Below are positions 25,638 to 33,697 of a DNA stretch of 37,595 nucleotides, piece after piece. Where the stretch lies: positions 1-37,595 of the forward strand of contig JBCBGC010000079.1 of assembly GCA_038527215.1 (NCBI GenBank), read 5' to 3'. Under the pieces are notes generated by a model. It did no database searches and was not told the origin of the DNA. It saw only the letters and a list, made by a program, of their open reading frames with translations. The DNA is from JAWPMV01 sp038527215 (GTDB lineage Bacteria; Bacteroidota; Bacteroidia; J057). Positions within the stretch are counted from its first letter, which is position 1. Each line of letters begins with the position of its first letter. The translations under genes were made by a program, and so were the position numbers.

Positions 25638-25809
25638 CCTTTCCGGAACATGGTCTCCTGAAAGGCCGATCTGGGTAAGGCCCCTTCTTAACCGGCTTTA
25701 CCCATTCCGCTAATTCTCGTTGTATGATCCTGACCTCTTTTGATGTGAGGTCTCCTCTTTCATGCTGGTTTTTCAGTGGGCCTGAGCCTACAGCTCAGGC
25801 ATGCTGAAA
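25638..25809 (+). ncRNA. Hairpin cluster, candidate structured leader
   Basis: Four successive inverted repeats lie within 172 bases. They are CCTTTC/GAAAGG (25638-25643, 25660-25665); TGGGTAAGGCC/GGCTTTACCCA, nearly perfect (25672-25682, 25694-25704); GACCTC/GAGGTC (25732-25737, 25747-25752); and an eight-base perfect stem GCCTGAGC/GCTCAGGC (25780-25787, 25793-25800) extendable by TTTCAG/CTGAAA. The cluster ends about 115 bases before the start of the tail-fibre-like gene. It may be a cis-acting leader RNA or a small RNA; no known riboswitch class was recognised. Confidence 0.35.
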
Positions 25810-25923
25810 GCCTTCCGGGGCCATTTCCTACCCAGCCATGAACCCATGCTTTTTCGGCAGCTACCTGCCGGACGGACAGCCTTTTGTTTTCACATGATCA
25901 AACATTCCTTCATCCTAACTAAC

Positions 25924-27441
25924 ATGAAATTCCTAACAAAGATGCTCCTTGGCAGCTTCAGTTTTATCTGCTTGCTGCTTTCCCAAAGCTATGCCCAGAG
26001 CCCTGAGGCGCTCAAATATCAGGCCGTGGTACGTGATGCTAACCAAGCACCGATCACTTCTCAATATATAGCGATCCGTTTTACCATTCTGGAAGGTCAG
26101 GCCTGGAACAATGTGGTCTACCAGGAAGTCCATTATCCCACGACCTCTGAGCTAGGCCTGGTTTCCCTGAATATAGGCGAAGGGACCATTCTGTCCGGGG
26201 TTTTTGCTGACATCGACTGGGGGGCGGATGCGCACTTCCTTCAGGTCGAAATCGACCAGAACGGAGGTACGAATTACACCCTGCTCGGGACCAGCCCTTT
26301 GCTTTCGGTACCTTATTCTCTCTATGCTAAAGATGCCGCCTACGCTCAGGATGCCAGATATGCCCGGAATGCCGACTTTGTAAATCTGACCGCCGGCGCG
26401 GGGATCAGCATTGACAGCCTCGAAATCACCAATATCCGTCCATCCTTGTGGGAACAGCAGGAGGATATCATCCTGGTAGATACCAATGTCGTAGGGATCG
26501 GTTTCCACGACAGCCTGGCTTTCCCAGGCGATGCCCGCCTCTTTGTCAATGGCAATGTCCGCCTGGCGGATGCGTCCTATCTTTTGGGCTTAGGCGAGAT
26601 CGTAGGGGCAAATGGCATTAGCTTTTCCGGTGATTCTGTAACCTCCGATGGACCGGACATGCAGATCGCCAGCAATGGCCGGGTGACCTTTGAGGAGGAA
26701 GTGGGCATCAATCAGACGTTCTCTTTTGTTGACCTGAACGTTCGCAACCAACTGGGGAATTCCACGGTCTTCCAGGTAGAGGATACCGCTGGAGCCGACA
26801 TTTTTGAAGTAGGCCGCGGCCGCAATATCGGGGTCAACCGAATTACCAATAATGTTACCCTACAGGTGCGAAACAAACCCACCGGCAACAATAACATCAT
26901 CTTTAATGTAGAGCGGAACGATGGCTCAAACGTATTGCAGGTGCAGGACGATCGCGATGTAGTCATTACAGGGGACTTCTCAGTTACCGGTTCCAAAAAC
27001 TTCGTTATGGATCACCCGCTGGACCCAGCCAATAAGACCCTTTCGCACAATGCGGTGGAGTCTCCCAATCACGTAACCTATTACGATGGAACTGTGCAGC
27101 TAGACTCCAGTGGTAAGGCCATCGTTAGCCTACCGGCTTACTTCGAAGCACTGAACAAGGATTATAACTATCAGCTGACCTGTATCGGGTCTTTTGCCCA
27201 GGTCTACATCTCTTCCGAAATCAACAACAATCAGTTCACCATCGCCGGAGGACAGCCGTGGATGAAAGTCTCCTGGCAGGTCAGTGCCACCAGAGATGAT
27301 CCCTGGGCCCAAGCCAATCCCTATCAGGCGGAAAACGACAAAGCGCCGGCTTACCAGGGGAAATATTACTATCCACAAGGATATGGTCTCGGCAAGGCTG
27401 ATGAAATTGGGTACAACCTCGTAAATGGCGAAGAACAATGA
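25924..27441 (+). CDS. Tail-fibre-like secreted surface protein
   Basis: A 505-residue exported protein. The signal peptide is MKFLTKMLLGSFSFICLLLS, with cleavage near SYAQ. Residues ~22-150 have the N-terminal module common in Bacteroidota surface proteins (LKYQAVVRDANQAPI, IAIRFTILEG, VYQEVHYPTT, HFLQVEID, LLSVPYSLYAKDAAYAQDA). The middle (about 160-395) is a repetitive beta-rich stalk. The C-terminus (about 395-505) starts with DPANKTLSHNAVES and ends with VSWQVSATRDDPWAQANP and YYYPQGYGLGK, resembling a conserved cap module. It is likely an extracellular fibre or adhesin. The start at 25924 was chosen because it opens the signal peptide; the frame extends to 25801 without signal features. 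It overlaps the next gene by four bases (ATGA). Confidence 0.82.
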   Translation: MKFLTKMLLGSFSFICLLLSQSYAQSPEALKYQAVVRDANQAPITSQYIAIRFTILEGQAWNNVVYQEVHYPTTSELGLVSLNIGEGTILSGVFADIDWGADAHFLQVEIDQNGGTNYTLLGTSPLLSVPYSLYAKDAAYAQDARYARNADFVNLTAGAGISIDSLEITNIRPSLWEQQEDIILVDTNVVGIGFHDSLAFPGDARLFVNGNVRLADASYLLGLGEIVGANGISFSGDSVTSDGPDMQIASNGRVTFEEEVGINQTFSFVDLNVRNQLGNSTVFQVEDTAGADIFEVGRGRNIGVNRITNNVTLQVRNKPTGNNNIIFNVERNDGSNVLQVQDDRDVVITGDFSVTGSKNFVMDHPLDPANKTLSHNAVESPNHVTYYDGTVQLDSSGKAIVSLPAYFEALNKDYNYQLTCIGSFAQVYISSEINNNQFTIAGGQPWMKVSWQVSATRDDPWAQANPYQAENDKAPAYQGKYYYPQGYGLGKADEIGYNLVNGEEQ

Positions 27442-27911
27442 GAACATTGGTGTTAAGTATTACCCTGACTTTGGCTTCCTGGAATCTGGGAGCACAGGGA
27501 TTGGCCCCTGAAGTGGTGGCCTCGGCTGGAGAGCTATATACAAGCAGTTCGCTTCAAGTGGAATGGACCCTGGGAGAACTGATGACCGAAACCTATACGG
27601 GAAGTGTGGTGCTGACGCAAGGCTTTCATCAGCCCGCCCTGCAGGTAACTTCAATCGATGACTTCGCGGCTGCGCTGGGACCGATCAAGGTCTATCCTAA
27701 CCCGGTAGCCGGGCGCTTGACCATCGAGCAGGAAAAAAGCCAGCCCTTGCTGGGGATCCTTTTTGATCTTCAGGGACGAGTGCTCTTGCAGCAGGCACTC
27801 TCTATGACTTCCCATACGCTTGATCTCTCTCACCTTCCAGCGGGCATGTACGTGCTTCGACTCTCAGATGGCCAACGAGCCGTAAGGAGTTTTCGAATCG
27901 AAAAGTTGTAG
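27438..27911 (+). CDS. T9SS-sorted secreted protein
   Basis: A 157-residue secreted protein. A signal peptide (MRTLVLSITLTLASWNLGAQ) is followed by a short beta module (SAGELYTSSSLQVEWTLGEL..., GFHQPAL, about 24-68). A type A C-terminal sorting domain of the type IX secretion system follows: IKVYPNPVAGRLTIE, LFDLQGRVLLQQAL, LDLSHLPAGMYVLRLSDG and a final FRIEKL. It should be exported and anchored on or released from the surface. It overlaps the preceding gene by ATGA, implying coupled translation and possibly a surface complex with the fibre-like protein. Confidence 0.88.
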   Translation: MRTLVLSITLTLASWNLGAQGLAPEVVASAGELYTSSSLQVEWTLGELMTETYTGSVVLTQGFHQPALQVTSIDDFAAALGPIKVYPNPVAGRLTIEQEKSQPLLGILFDLQGRVLLQQALSMTSHTLDLSHLPAGMYVLRLSDGQRAVRSFRIEKL

Positions 27912-27932
27912 CGCCTGGTGCTGATGGAAAAC

Positions 27933-27971
27933 ATGAGTCATCCCGAATTTTGGGATGGCTCATTTCTTTTT
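27933..27971 (+). terminator. Rho-independent terminator after T9SS gene
   Basis: ATGAGTCATCCC and GGGATGGCTCAT (27933-27944 with 27952-27963) pair over 12 bases with one wobble, followed by TTCTTTTT. It lies 22 bases after the stop at 27911 and should end the fibre/T9SS operon. Confidence 0.85.
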
Positions 27972-28004
27972 AGGCATTTTTCGAGACTGACAGAAAAGGG
28001 CCAT

Positions 28005-28956
28005 TTTTCTTCTATAGGCTTGCCACTCCTGAAGCTCTTCTGACTACAAGGAGGGGAGCTGTCCTGGTCAAGGCTCCAACATTTTGATCCTCGGAGGTCC
28101 CTGCGATCCTTATGTAATCATGGAGACCCCGGATAAGTCATTTTCCCTGGCGGTCAAATGCCTTTCCGGGGTGACATATTGGTGGGTGGTTGAGTCTCTC
28201 CAACACCTTTTGATGAAAGTACCTCCCTATTACATTTTTGTCACCCCGGAAGCTCCTCCGACTGAAAGGAGGTGAGCTATCCGCGGTCTCTCGCTGCGGT
28301 ACCCTTCTCTGCTGGGTGAGGGAGGTGTATATAGCGCGAGACCCCCGAGGATGAAGATGTCGGACTCTGTGATCCGTATAAGTCATTTTCCCTGGCGGTC
28401 AAATGCCTTTCCGGGGTGACATATTGGTGGGTTTTTGAGTCTCTCCAACACCTTTTGATGTAAGTACCTTCCTATTACATTTTTGTCCCCCCGGAAGCTC
28501 TTCCGACTGAAAGGAGGTGAGCTATCCGGGGTCTCTTGCTGCGGGTACCCTTCTCTGCTGGGTGAGGGAGGTGTATGTAGCGAGAGACCCCCGAGGATGA
28601 AGATGCCGGACTCTGTGCCCCGGAAAAGTCATTTTCCCTGGCGATCAAATGCCTTTCCGGGGTGACATATTTGTGGGTAGTTGGGGCTTCAAGAAGCGGT
28701 TTGATGAAATCATTTCTCCTTCATATGCTTGTCACCCCGGAAGCTCCTCCGACTGAAGGGAGGTGAGCTATCCGGGGTCTCTCGCTGCGGTACCCTTCTC
28801 TGCTGGGTGAGGGAGGTGTATATAGCGAGAGACCCCCGATGGTGAAGATGCCGGGCTCTGTGACCCGGATAAGTCATTTTCCCTGGCGGTCAAATGCCTT
28901 TCCGGGGTGACATTTTTGTGGGTAGGTCGTGTTTCAAGAAGCGGTTTGATGAAATC
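28005..28956. repeat. Tandem array of ~245-bp structured repeats
   Basis: A non-coding array. The marker AGTCATTTTCCCTGG starts copies at 28136, 28381, 28627 and 28872, giving units of 245, 246 and 245 bases plus a partial fourth copy ending near 28956. A degenerate half-copy occupies about 28005-28135. Each unit holds three inverted-repeat pairs: CCGGGGTGACA with TGTCACCCCGG (28166-28176 with 28239-28249 in the first unit), AGCTCCTCC with GGAGGTGAGCT, and GGTCTCTCGCT with AGCGAGAGACC (28285-28295 with 28333-28343 in the first unit). Short open frames occur but are only by-products of the repeats. It resembles a BIME/REP-like or other structured intergenic element. A related single copy is at 34725-34778. 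Confidence 0.85.
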
Positions 28957-28958
28957 TT

Positions 28959-28992
28959 GGCCGACTCAAGTCTTGAGTCGGCCGTTCTTTTT
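28959..28992. terminator. Strong hairpin terminator between repeat array and egtD
   Basis: GGCCGACTCAAG and CTTGAGTCGGCC (28959-28970 with 28972-28983) are perfect 12-base complements around a single base. GTTCTTTTT follows on the plus strand, so the best fit is termination of plus-strand transcripts leaving the repeats. As it is 22 bases past the egtD stop (29014), it may also stop the minus-strand egt operon, though the T-run there is weaker. Confidence 0.75.
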
Positions 28993-29013
28993 ACCTGCCT
29001 TTCAGGCTGGATG

Positions 29014-29982
29014 CTATCTGAGTTCCCAGAGGGAATTCACGAAGTACTGCTTTTCATCCGTGAAATTACCGACTACCTTGAAGCCGCTGGCTTCTGCCAG
29101 GGCTTGGATGGAAGCTGTATCATACTTTTGGGAAAGTTCCATCCAGATAGGCTCCCAGGCCTTGAAATGGATGCTTTCGTCCAGAAAGCTGAAATGCACC
29201 GTCTGATCTTTATTACTCAACAAATGAGACTTACAGGCTCCGCTGATCGGATCATAGGTAGGGTAATGCAAAAAGGCCTCCTGGTCAAAATCTGCGCCCA
29301 GTTCCCGGTTCATACGGGTGAGCAGGTTGAGGTTAAATTTCCGGGTGATGCCTTCTGGATCGTGATAGGCGTCGAGGATAATCTGAGGATCTTTTTTCAA
29401 GTCAAACCCGATCAGCACCAAATCCTCCGGTCCCAGCCCACTGGCCAGTTCCTTCAGGAAAGTAACTGCCCCTTCGTGTGGGAAGTTGCCAATGTTGGAA
29501 CCCAGGAATAAGACCACTTTTCGGGCCCCGTTCTCTGCTTGCAACCGACGTAAGGCCGCAAAATATTCATCTTCCCGGCTATCAACCGCCAGCGTAGGAA
29601 ACTCCTCCTTCAGGCCGTTCTCCAACTTAGCCAGGGCGGCGCCGGAAATGTCAATGGGCACATAGCTGAAATTGACCTGTTGCGCCAGAAAATGGCGCAG
29701 CAAGATTTTGGTTTTGAGCCCATCTCCGGCCCCAAATTCTACCAGGCGAAAAGGGCCGCCCGGAGCTTGGAAGGCTTGAAGAATGTCTTCCTGCTGGGTA
29801 TCGAAGATTTCATATTCCACATCCGTCAGGTAATACGTATCCATGCGCATGATCTGCCGAAAGATCTCGCTGCCTGCCGCATCATAGAAATAGCGGGAAG
29901 GCAGAGATTTCTGCTCGGCTTTCAGGCCACGGAGGACATCCTGGGCAAATACGGAATGCTGAATCTGGGGTGGGGACGACAT
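29014..29982 (-). CDS. egtD: L-histidine N-alpha-methyltransferase EgtD
   Basis: A 322-residue cytoplasmic SAM-dependent enzyme that trimethylates histidine to hercynine, the first step of ergothioneine biosynthesis. The length is that of known EgtD proteins (about 320). Visible family features are SRYFYDAAGSEIFRQI (29-44), YYLTDVEYEIF (50-60), the SAM-binding VEFGAGDG and GSNIGNFP blocks, and the C-terminal FLDESIHFKAWEPIWMELSQKY region. The start at 29982 gives the family N-terminus (MSSPPQIQHSVFAQDVL) 37 bases after the egtB stop; the ATG at 30048 would overlap egtB by 29 bases. It forms a two-gene operon with egtB. Confidence 0.93.
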   Translation of the reverse strand: MSSPPQIQHSVFAQDVLRGLKAEQKSLPSRYFYDAAGSEIFRQIMRMDTYYLTDVEYEIFDTQQEDILQAFQAPGGPFRLVEFGAGDGLKTKILLRHFLAQQVNFSYVPIDISGAALAKLENGLKEEFPTLAVDSREDEYFAALRRLQAENGARKVVLFLGSNIGNFPHEGAVTFLKELASGLGPEDLVLIGFDLKKDPQIILDAYHDPEGITRKFNLNLLTRMNRELGADFDQEAFLHYPTYDPISGACKSHLLSNKDQTVHFSFLDESIHFKAWEPIWMELSQKYDTASIQALAEASGFKVVGNFTDEKQYFVNSLWELR

Positions 29983-30019
29983 ATTTTTTCTTAAGGGTGT
30001 TCTGTAAAAAAAACGAGGA

Positions 30020-31297
30020 TTAGGTATGAACTGCCAGGCGAAAGCCATTGAACAGCCACTGTAAATGGGGGTGAAAAAAGTTTCGATAGGTAGGGCGAAT
30101 ATGATCTCTGGGCGTGGCGCAAGAGCCTCCTCTAAGCACCATTTGGTTGATCATAAACTTGCCGTTGTATTCTCCGAGGGTTCCTTCCGGAGCCTGATAG
30201 AAGGGGTAGGGGAGATAGGCACTGTTGGTCCATTCCCATACGTCTCCGTAAAATTGATAATCATTCCCAACCCGCGGTCTGGGATGATACTGCTCTGACT
30301 CGACGAAGTTAGCCTCGGAAGGAACTTCAGGCGCATATTTTTGGGCTGCCACTTCCCATTCCTGCTCGGTGGGCAGGCGGTAGCCCTTCCACTTGGCGTA
30401 GGCATCTGCTTCATAAAAACTCACATGGGTCATCGGGGCAGCCATATCGATGGGTTGGAGCCCGTGAAGGGTCACCTGATGCCAGCCGTTTTCCAGCTTG
30501 AACCAATAAAAAGGCGCATCAATGCCATTTTCTTTTACCCAGGCGATGCCTTCCTGTAACCAATATCGATAATCCTGATACCCGCCCGCTTCCACGAACT
30601 CCAGGAATTCTCCATGGGTAACCAGGCGATCCATCACCTGGTAGCCCTCCAGAAAAACCCGGTGGCGTCCTTCTTCATTGTCAAAATGAAAGCCTTCTCC
30701 TGCAAAGCCTATCTCATAAGTGCCGGCTTCCACGGCCAACCAATCATGGGATGGCGCATTCCCGGTTTGGACCGCCTGGGCCGGTTTTTCTTCCTGATAA
30801 GCAGGAAAGAGGGGATTGTGCCCCAGAATATATTTGATATCGTAAAGCAACAGTTCCTGATGCTGTTGCTCATGTTGCAGACCTAATTCAATGACAGACA
30901 GCCATTCGGCGCTTTTTTCTACCCCATCCCCTAAAAAGGCTTCCATATGCTGGTTGACATGATGGCGGTAAGCCAGAATTTCATCCACCCCGGGACGGGT
31001 CATATTGCCTCTGTAAAAGCGCTGCACCCTTTCGCCTGCCCCTTCATAATAACTGTTGAAGAGATAAGCATATCGAGGATGGAAAGGCTCATATCCCGCC
31101 ACGTACTCCTGCAGCACAAATTGTTCGAAAAACCAGGTAGTGTGTCCCATGTGCCACTTAGGAGGGCTAACGTCTACGACCGGCTGGACCACGGTATCTT
31201 CCGGTTTGAGCGGGGCACAGATTTTTTCGGTTTGAGCTCTTACCTGACGAAATCTTTCCAGGATAGCTTGGGTACGGGAAGGAGTAGAAATAAACAT
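30020..31297 (-). CDS. egtB: Ergothioneine sulfoxide synthase EgtB
   Basis: A 425-residue non-heme iron enzyme that joins hercynine to a thiol and oxidises it to the sulfoxide. The N-terminal DinB-like domain has GHTTWFFEQF (His52) and LQHEQQHQELLLYDIKY (His142, His146), which fit the three iron ligands. The C-terminal formylglycine-generating-enzyme-like domain includes VSFYEADAYAKWKGYRLPTEQEWE, GDVWEWTNSAY and RGGSCATPRDHIRPTYRNFFHP. The YRNFF ending and the absence of egtA and egtC nearby suggest the cysteine-using type rather than the gamma-glutamylcysteine-using mycobacterial type; that is inference. No EgtE-like PLP lyase gene is in the window. It precedes egtD on the same strand. Confidence 0.93.
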   Translation of the reverse strand: MFISTPSRTQAILERFRQVRAQTEKICAPLKPEDTVVQPVVDVSPPKWHMGHTTWFFEQFVLQEYVAGYEPFHPRYAYLFNSYYEGAGERVQRFYRGNMTRPGVDEILAYRHHVNQHMEAFLGDGVEKSAEWLSVIELGLQHEQQHQELLLYDIKYILGHNPLFPAYQEEKPAQAVQTGNAPSHDWLAVEAGTYEIGFAGEGFHFDNEEGRHRVFLEGYQVMDRLVTHGEFLEFVEAGGYQDYRYWLQEGIAWVKENGIDAPFYWFKLENGWHQVTLHGLQPIDMAAPMTHVSFYEADAYAKWKGYRLPTEQEWEVAAQKYAPEVPSEANFVESEQYHPRPRVGNDYQFYGDVWEWTNSAYLPYPFYQAPEGTLGEYNGKFMINQMVLRGGSCATPRDHIRPTYRNFFHPHLQWLFNGFRLAVHT

Positions 31298-31681
31298 AAA
31301 TGCTGGCCAGTATAGCTTGGGTATTTGTTTAGATAAAAGCGATAGGTTAGGGGGGAACTTATTATGGTGACGGTAGAATGGGCGAGTTGTTTTGAAATAA
31401 TAACCATTTCAATTCCCGCACTGATCTTTTGTCATTAATGGGTAAACTTTGGGATGAATGGGAAGTTTCAACATTCTACAAAAATTAGCCTTTGTTCAAT
31501 AAGGATCATAAAGAAGCGGGGAATTTCAAACACGAAGTGTCCCCGACCTTACACCACTTCCCAAATAATCACTCATCTACCCTGAAAGTCCTGCCAAACA
31601 CCCCGTTCGCTGGTTCCGACTAGGCGCTTTTGGCCAAATTGGTTATATTCTATTTTCGTATAATCCAAAAAAGGAAGCACT
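31298..31681. promoter_or_regulatory. Divergent intergenic region, promoter for DUF5685 gene
   Basis: A 384-base gap between divergent genes. For the plus-strand gene a TTTTG (31628-31632) lies 18 bases before TATTTTCG (31651-31658), one mismatch from the -7 consensus, with an AAGGA ribosome-binding-like site just before the ATG at 31682. A small two-part hairpin (CGGGGA/TCCCCG, 31517-31522 with 31540-31545, containing CAC-GAA-GTG) lies in the middle. I could not identify an egtB promoter with confidence. Confidence 0.5.
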
Positions 31682-33112
31682 ATGTTTGGACTCATGAAGC
31701 CCACCTCCTGTCAGCATCAGGCTGATGCCGCCCAGGATTTTAGACGCCATTATTGTGGGACCTGCAAAAGTATGGGCCAGGCCTACGGGCAAAAAAGCCG
31801 CCTTTTGTTGAACTATGATTTGGTTTTTCTGAGTGAGGTGTTGAGCCGTCTGGAAGGTTCTGAAAGCAAGCACTGGGACCAGGCTTTCCAGTCCTACAAC
31901 TGTTTTAAGCTTCCTACTGAAACCACTGAACAGCCCCTCGCCCTGCGCTACGCGGCTACGCTAAACGTAGTCCTGGCCCAGTGGAAGATAGAAGACAATA
32001 TTCTCGATGGAAAAGCCTTTTGGTGGAAGCGTCTCCGTGCACAATTCAGTGCGGCCTTCCGGAAAGCCAATGCCCAACTCCACTCCTGGGACATAGATCC
32101 GGAGTTTTATGTGCATTGGAACGAAACACAATGGCTTAGGGAAAAGCAAGCCAACAGCCTGATGGCGACCTTTTCCGCTGAGGAAAAGGTGCGCTTTCTG
32201 GCTGAACCTACCGCCCAGATGACTGCACGGGCTTTTGCCGATGGAGCGGGCGTAGTAGGACATGAAGGGGCGTCTGAGGCGATGCGCGCACTGGGGTACC
32301 GATTTGGAGAATTAATGTTTGTCCTGGATGCCTGGGAAGATTATGAGAAGGATGTGCAGAAAGGTCAATTCAATGCTTTGCAGCAAGTATATAGCCTTCA
32401 CACTGCCCAGTTACCAGAAAAGATAGATCAGGAAGTAAAAGCCTGGTTGTATAAGGCTGAGGAGGATATCGTTACCTCCTTTTCTCAGCTTCCGATTTCC
32501 CTGGCCGAACAACGGGCCTTCACTGCTCGCTTCCAACTGAATGTTTCGGCTCGCCTCCATAAAGGCAAAGCGGCCTGTGCTACCCATGGACAAGTCCGTC
32601 ATTCCCATCCCCTGGGACAGGCGTCCATCCCGCAGTTTTTCCAGCAGCTCAGGCACGGCATGCAGCAGAGCAGCGCGTATTTCCGCTCGGCCGTCTTTAC
32701 CAAAATCGCCTTTAGCTTTTTAGGGGTGTTTACCTTGCTGGCTTTAGGAGAGGCTGCGGGCGCTGCCCGCATCACGGGAGCATCTGCAGGCCTGAGTATT
32801 CAAAGTATGGCCTGGTGGAGCTTGGGCCTGTTTGGCCTAAGTAGTGGAGCGGGTTGGTTGGCTTGGAAAGGCCGAGAGAAGTGTAAATCTGATGGTCAAA
32901 AGCGAGAAAAGAAACCCAAAGGGGATGGCGAAACCAATTTTTGGAAGGTGATGGCCTGGATTTGTGGGGGAATCCTGGGACTATGTGGAATCTGTATTCT
33001 TTGTGCCGCCCTTTCCGATGGGGGTTCTGGAAACGGAGGGACTTGCACTACAAACTGTGGAGACTCTTGTGGGGATTCTTGTGGCGATTCTTGTGATTGC
33101 AGCTGCGATTAG
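31682..33112 (+). CDS. DUF5685 family protein with membrane helices and Cys-rich tail
   Basis: A 476-residue protein. The opening MFGLMKPTSCQ...RRHYCGTCKSMGQAYGQKSRLLLNYDLVFLSEVL is the DUF5685 signature, and helical segments continue to about 330. The ELMFVLDAWEDYEKDV helix is reminiscent of all-helical isoprenoid-synthase-like folds, but no activity is known. Two or three hydrophobic helices follow (AFSFLGVFTLLALGEAAG, WWSLGLFGLSSGAGWLAW, MAWICGGILGLCGICILCAA). The last ~24 residues form a striking Cys tail: GTCTTN then three CGDS units, then CDCSCD, with cysteines spaced every four residues. The tail could bind metal or be modified. There is a good promoter and an AAGGA site upstream. It converges with the DUF427 gene, stops six bases apart. 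Confidence 0.85.
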   Translation: MFGLMKPTSCQHQADAAQDFRRHYCGTCKSMGQAYGQKSRLLLNYDLVFLSEVLSRLEGSESKHWDQAFQSYNCFKLPTETTEQPLALRYAATLNVVLAQWKIEDNILDGKAFWWKRLRAQFSAAFRKANAQLHSWDIDPEFYVHWNETQWLREKQANSLMATFSAEEKVRFLAEPTAQMTARAFADGAGVVGHEGASEAMRALGYRFGELMFVLDAWEDYEKDVQKGQFNALQQVYSLHTAQLPEKIDQEVKAWLYKAEEDIVTSFSQLPISLAEQRAFTARFQLNVSARLHKGKAACATHGQVRHSHPLGQASIPQFFQQLRHGMQQSSAYFRSAVFTKIAFSFLGVFTLLALGEAAGAARITGASAGLSIQSMAWWSLGLFGLSSGAGWLAWKGREKCKSDGQKREKKPKGDGETNFWKVMAWICGGILGLCGICILCAALSDGGSGNGGTCTTNCGDSCGDSCGDSCDCSCD

Positions 33113-33117
33113 GCTGC

Positions 33118-33615
33118 TTACCAGCCCCAGGTGCCTGGTCCGCCTTTGAAAGGTCCTACGATTTTGCTGGTGATCCAGCCCCCGTAAAAATCTCCTTCCT
33201 GGGCCTGGACGACTTCATCGCCTACCATGGCTTTGGTCACCCGACTGGCATAAAAGGCCAGGCGGCCTGCCAATTGAGGATATTTTTTGTCTGGATGGCG
33301 ATATCCCCACCCGATCTGGGGCAGGTAGTGATCTTCGTACACAAAATCCACATAGTGGGCCTGGCCTTTGAACTCACAGTAGCTCCGTTTGCCGGGACTG
33401 GGCTGGAGAAACTGCATTTCTATATCGGCTTCAGGAAGGTAATAAACCGGTGGATGACTGGTTTCCAGGATACGGACAGCCTGGCTGGTACTGGCCAGCA
33501 ATAACTGCCCCATCCAGATCTGGATGGATTCGGAAACTGATTCCAGGCGGGGAGGCCGGGGATAATCCCAGACTGATTCCTGGCCGGGTTTGGGAGATTG
33601 TCGTCTGAAAGTCAT
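33118..33615 (-). CDS. DUF427 domain protein (long form)
   Basis: A 165-residue cytoplasmic protein. Residues ~20-155 match DUF427, with ESIQIWMGQLLLASTSQAVRILET as the first strand-turn, PPVYYLPEADIEMQFL in the middle, KRSYCEFKGQAHYVDF as the Cys-containing core (a variant of the usual CPWKG) and a YASRV region near the end. It differs from the second DUF427 gene at 34942-35223 by extra residues at both ends (MTFRRQSPKPGQESVWDYPRPPR; VVQAQEGDFYGGWITS). Function is unknown. It is divergent from the gene at 33698. Confidence 0.88.
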   Translation of the reverse strand: MTFRRQSPKPGQESVWDYPRPPRLESVSESIQIWMGQLLLASTSQAVRILETSHPPVYYLPEADIEMQFLQPSPGKRSYCEFKGQAHYVDFVYEDHYLPQIGWGYRHPDKKYPQLAGRLAFYASRVTKAMVGDEVVQAQEGDFYGGWITSKIVGPFKGGPGTWGW

Positions 33616-33697
33616 CGTCTCTTAACAAGCATTGTGTACTTTGCGTGCAGATACAACTTGTCTCCCCACTTTTTGTTCCACAGTAACGCTCAATCAC

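Noticed and set aside
28084..28665. Short open frames inside the repeat array (for example 28084-28275 and 28483-28665)
   Set aside because: They arise from the repeat units themselves, differ in frame and length between copies, and have no start signals; the array looks non-coding.
28005..28956. CRISPR array
   Set aside because: The units are ~245 bases and repeated over nearly their whole length, without short direct repeats and unique spacers, and no cas genes are present.
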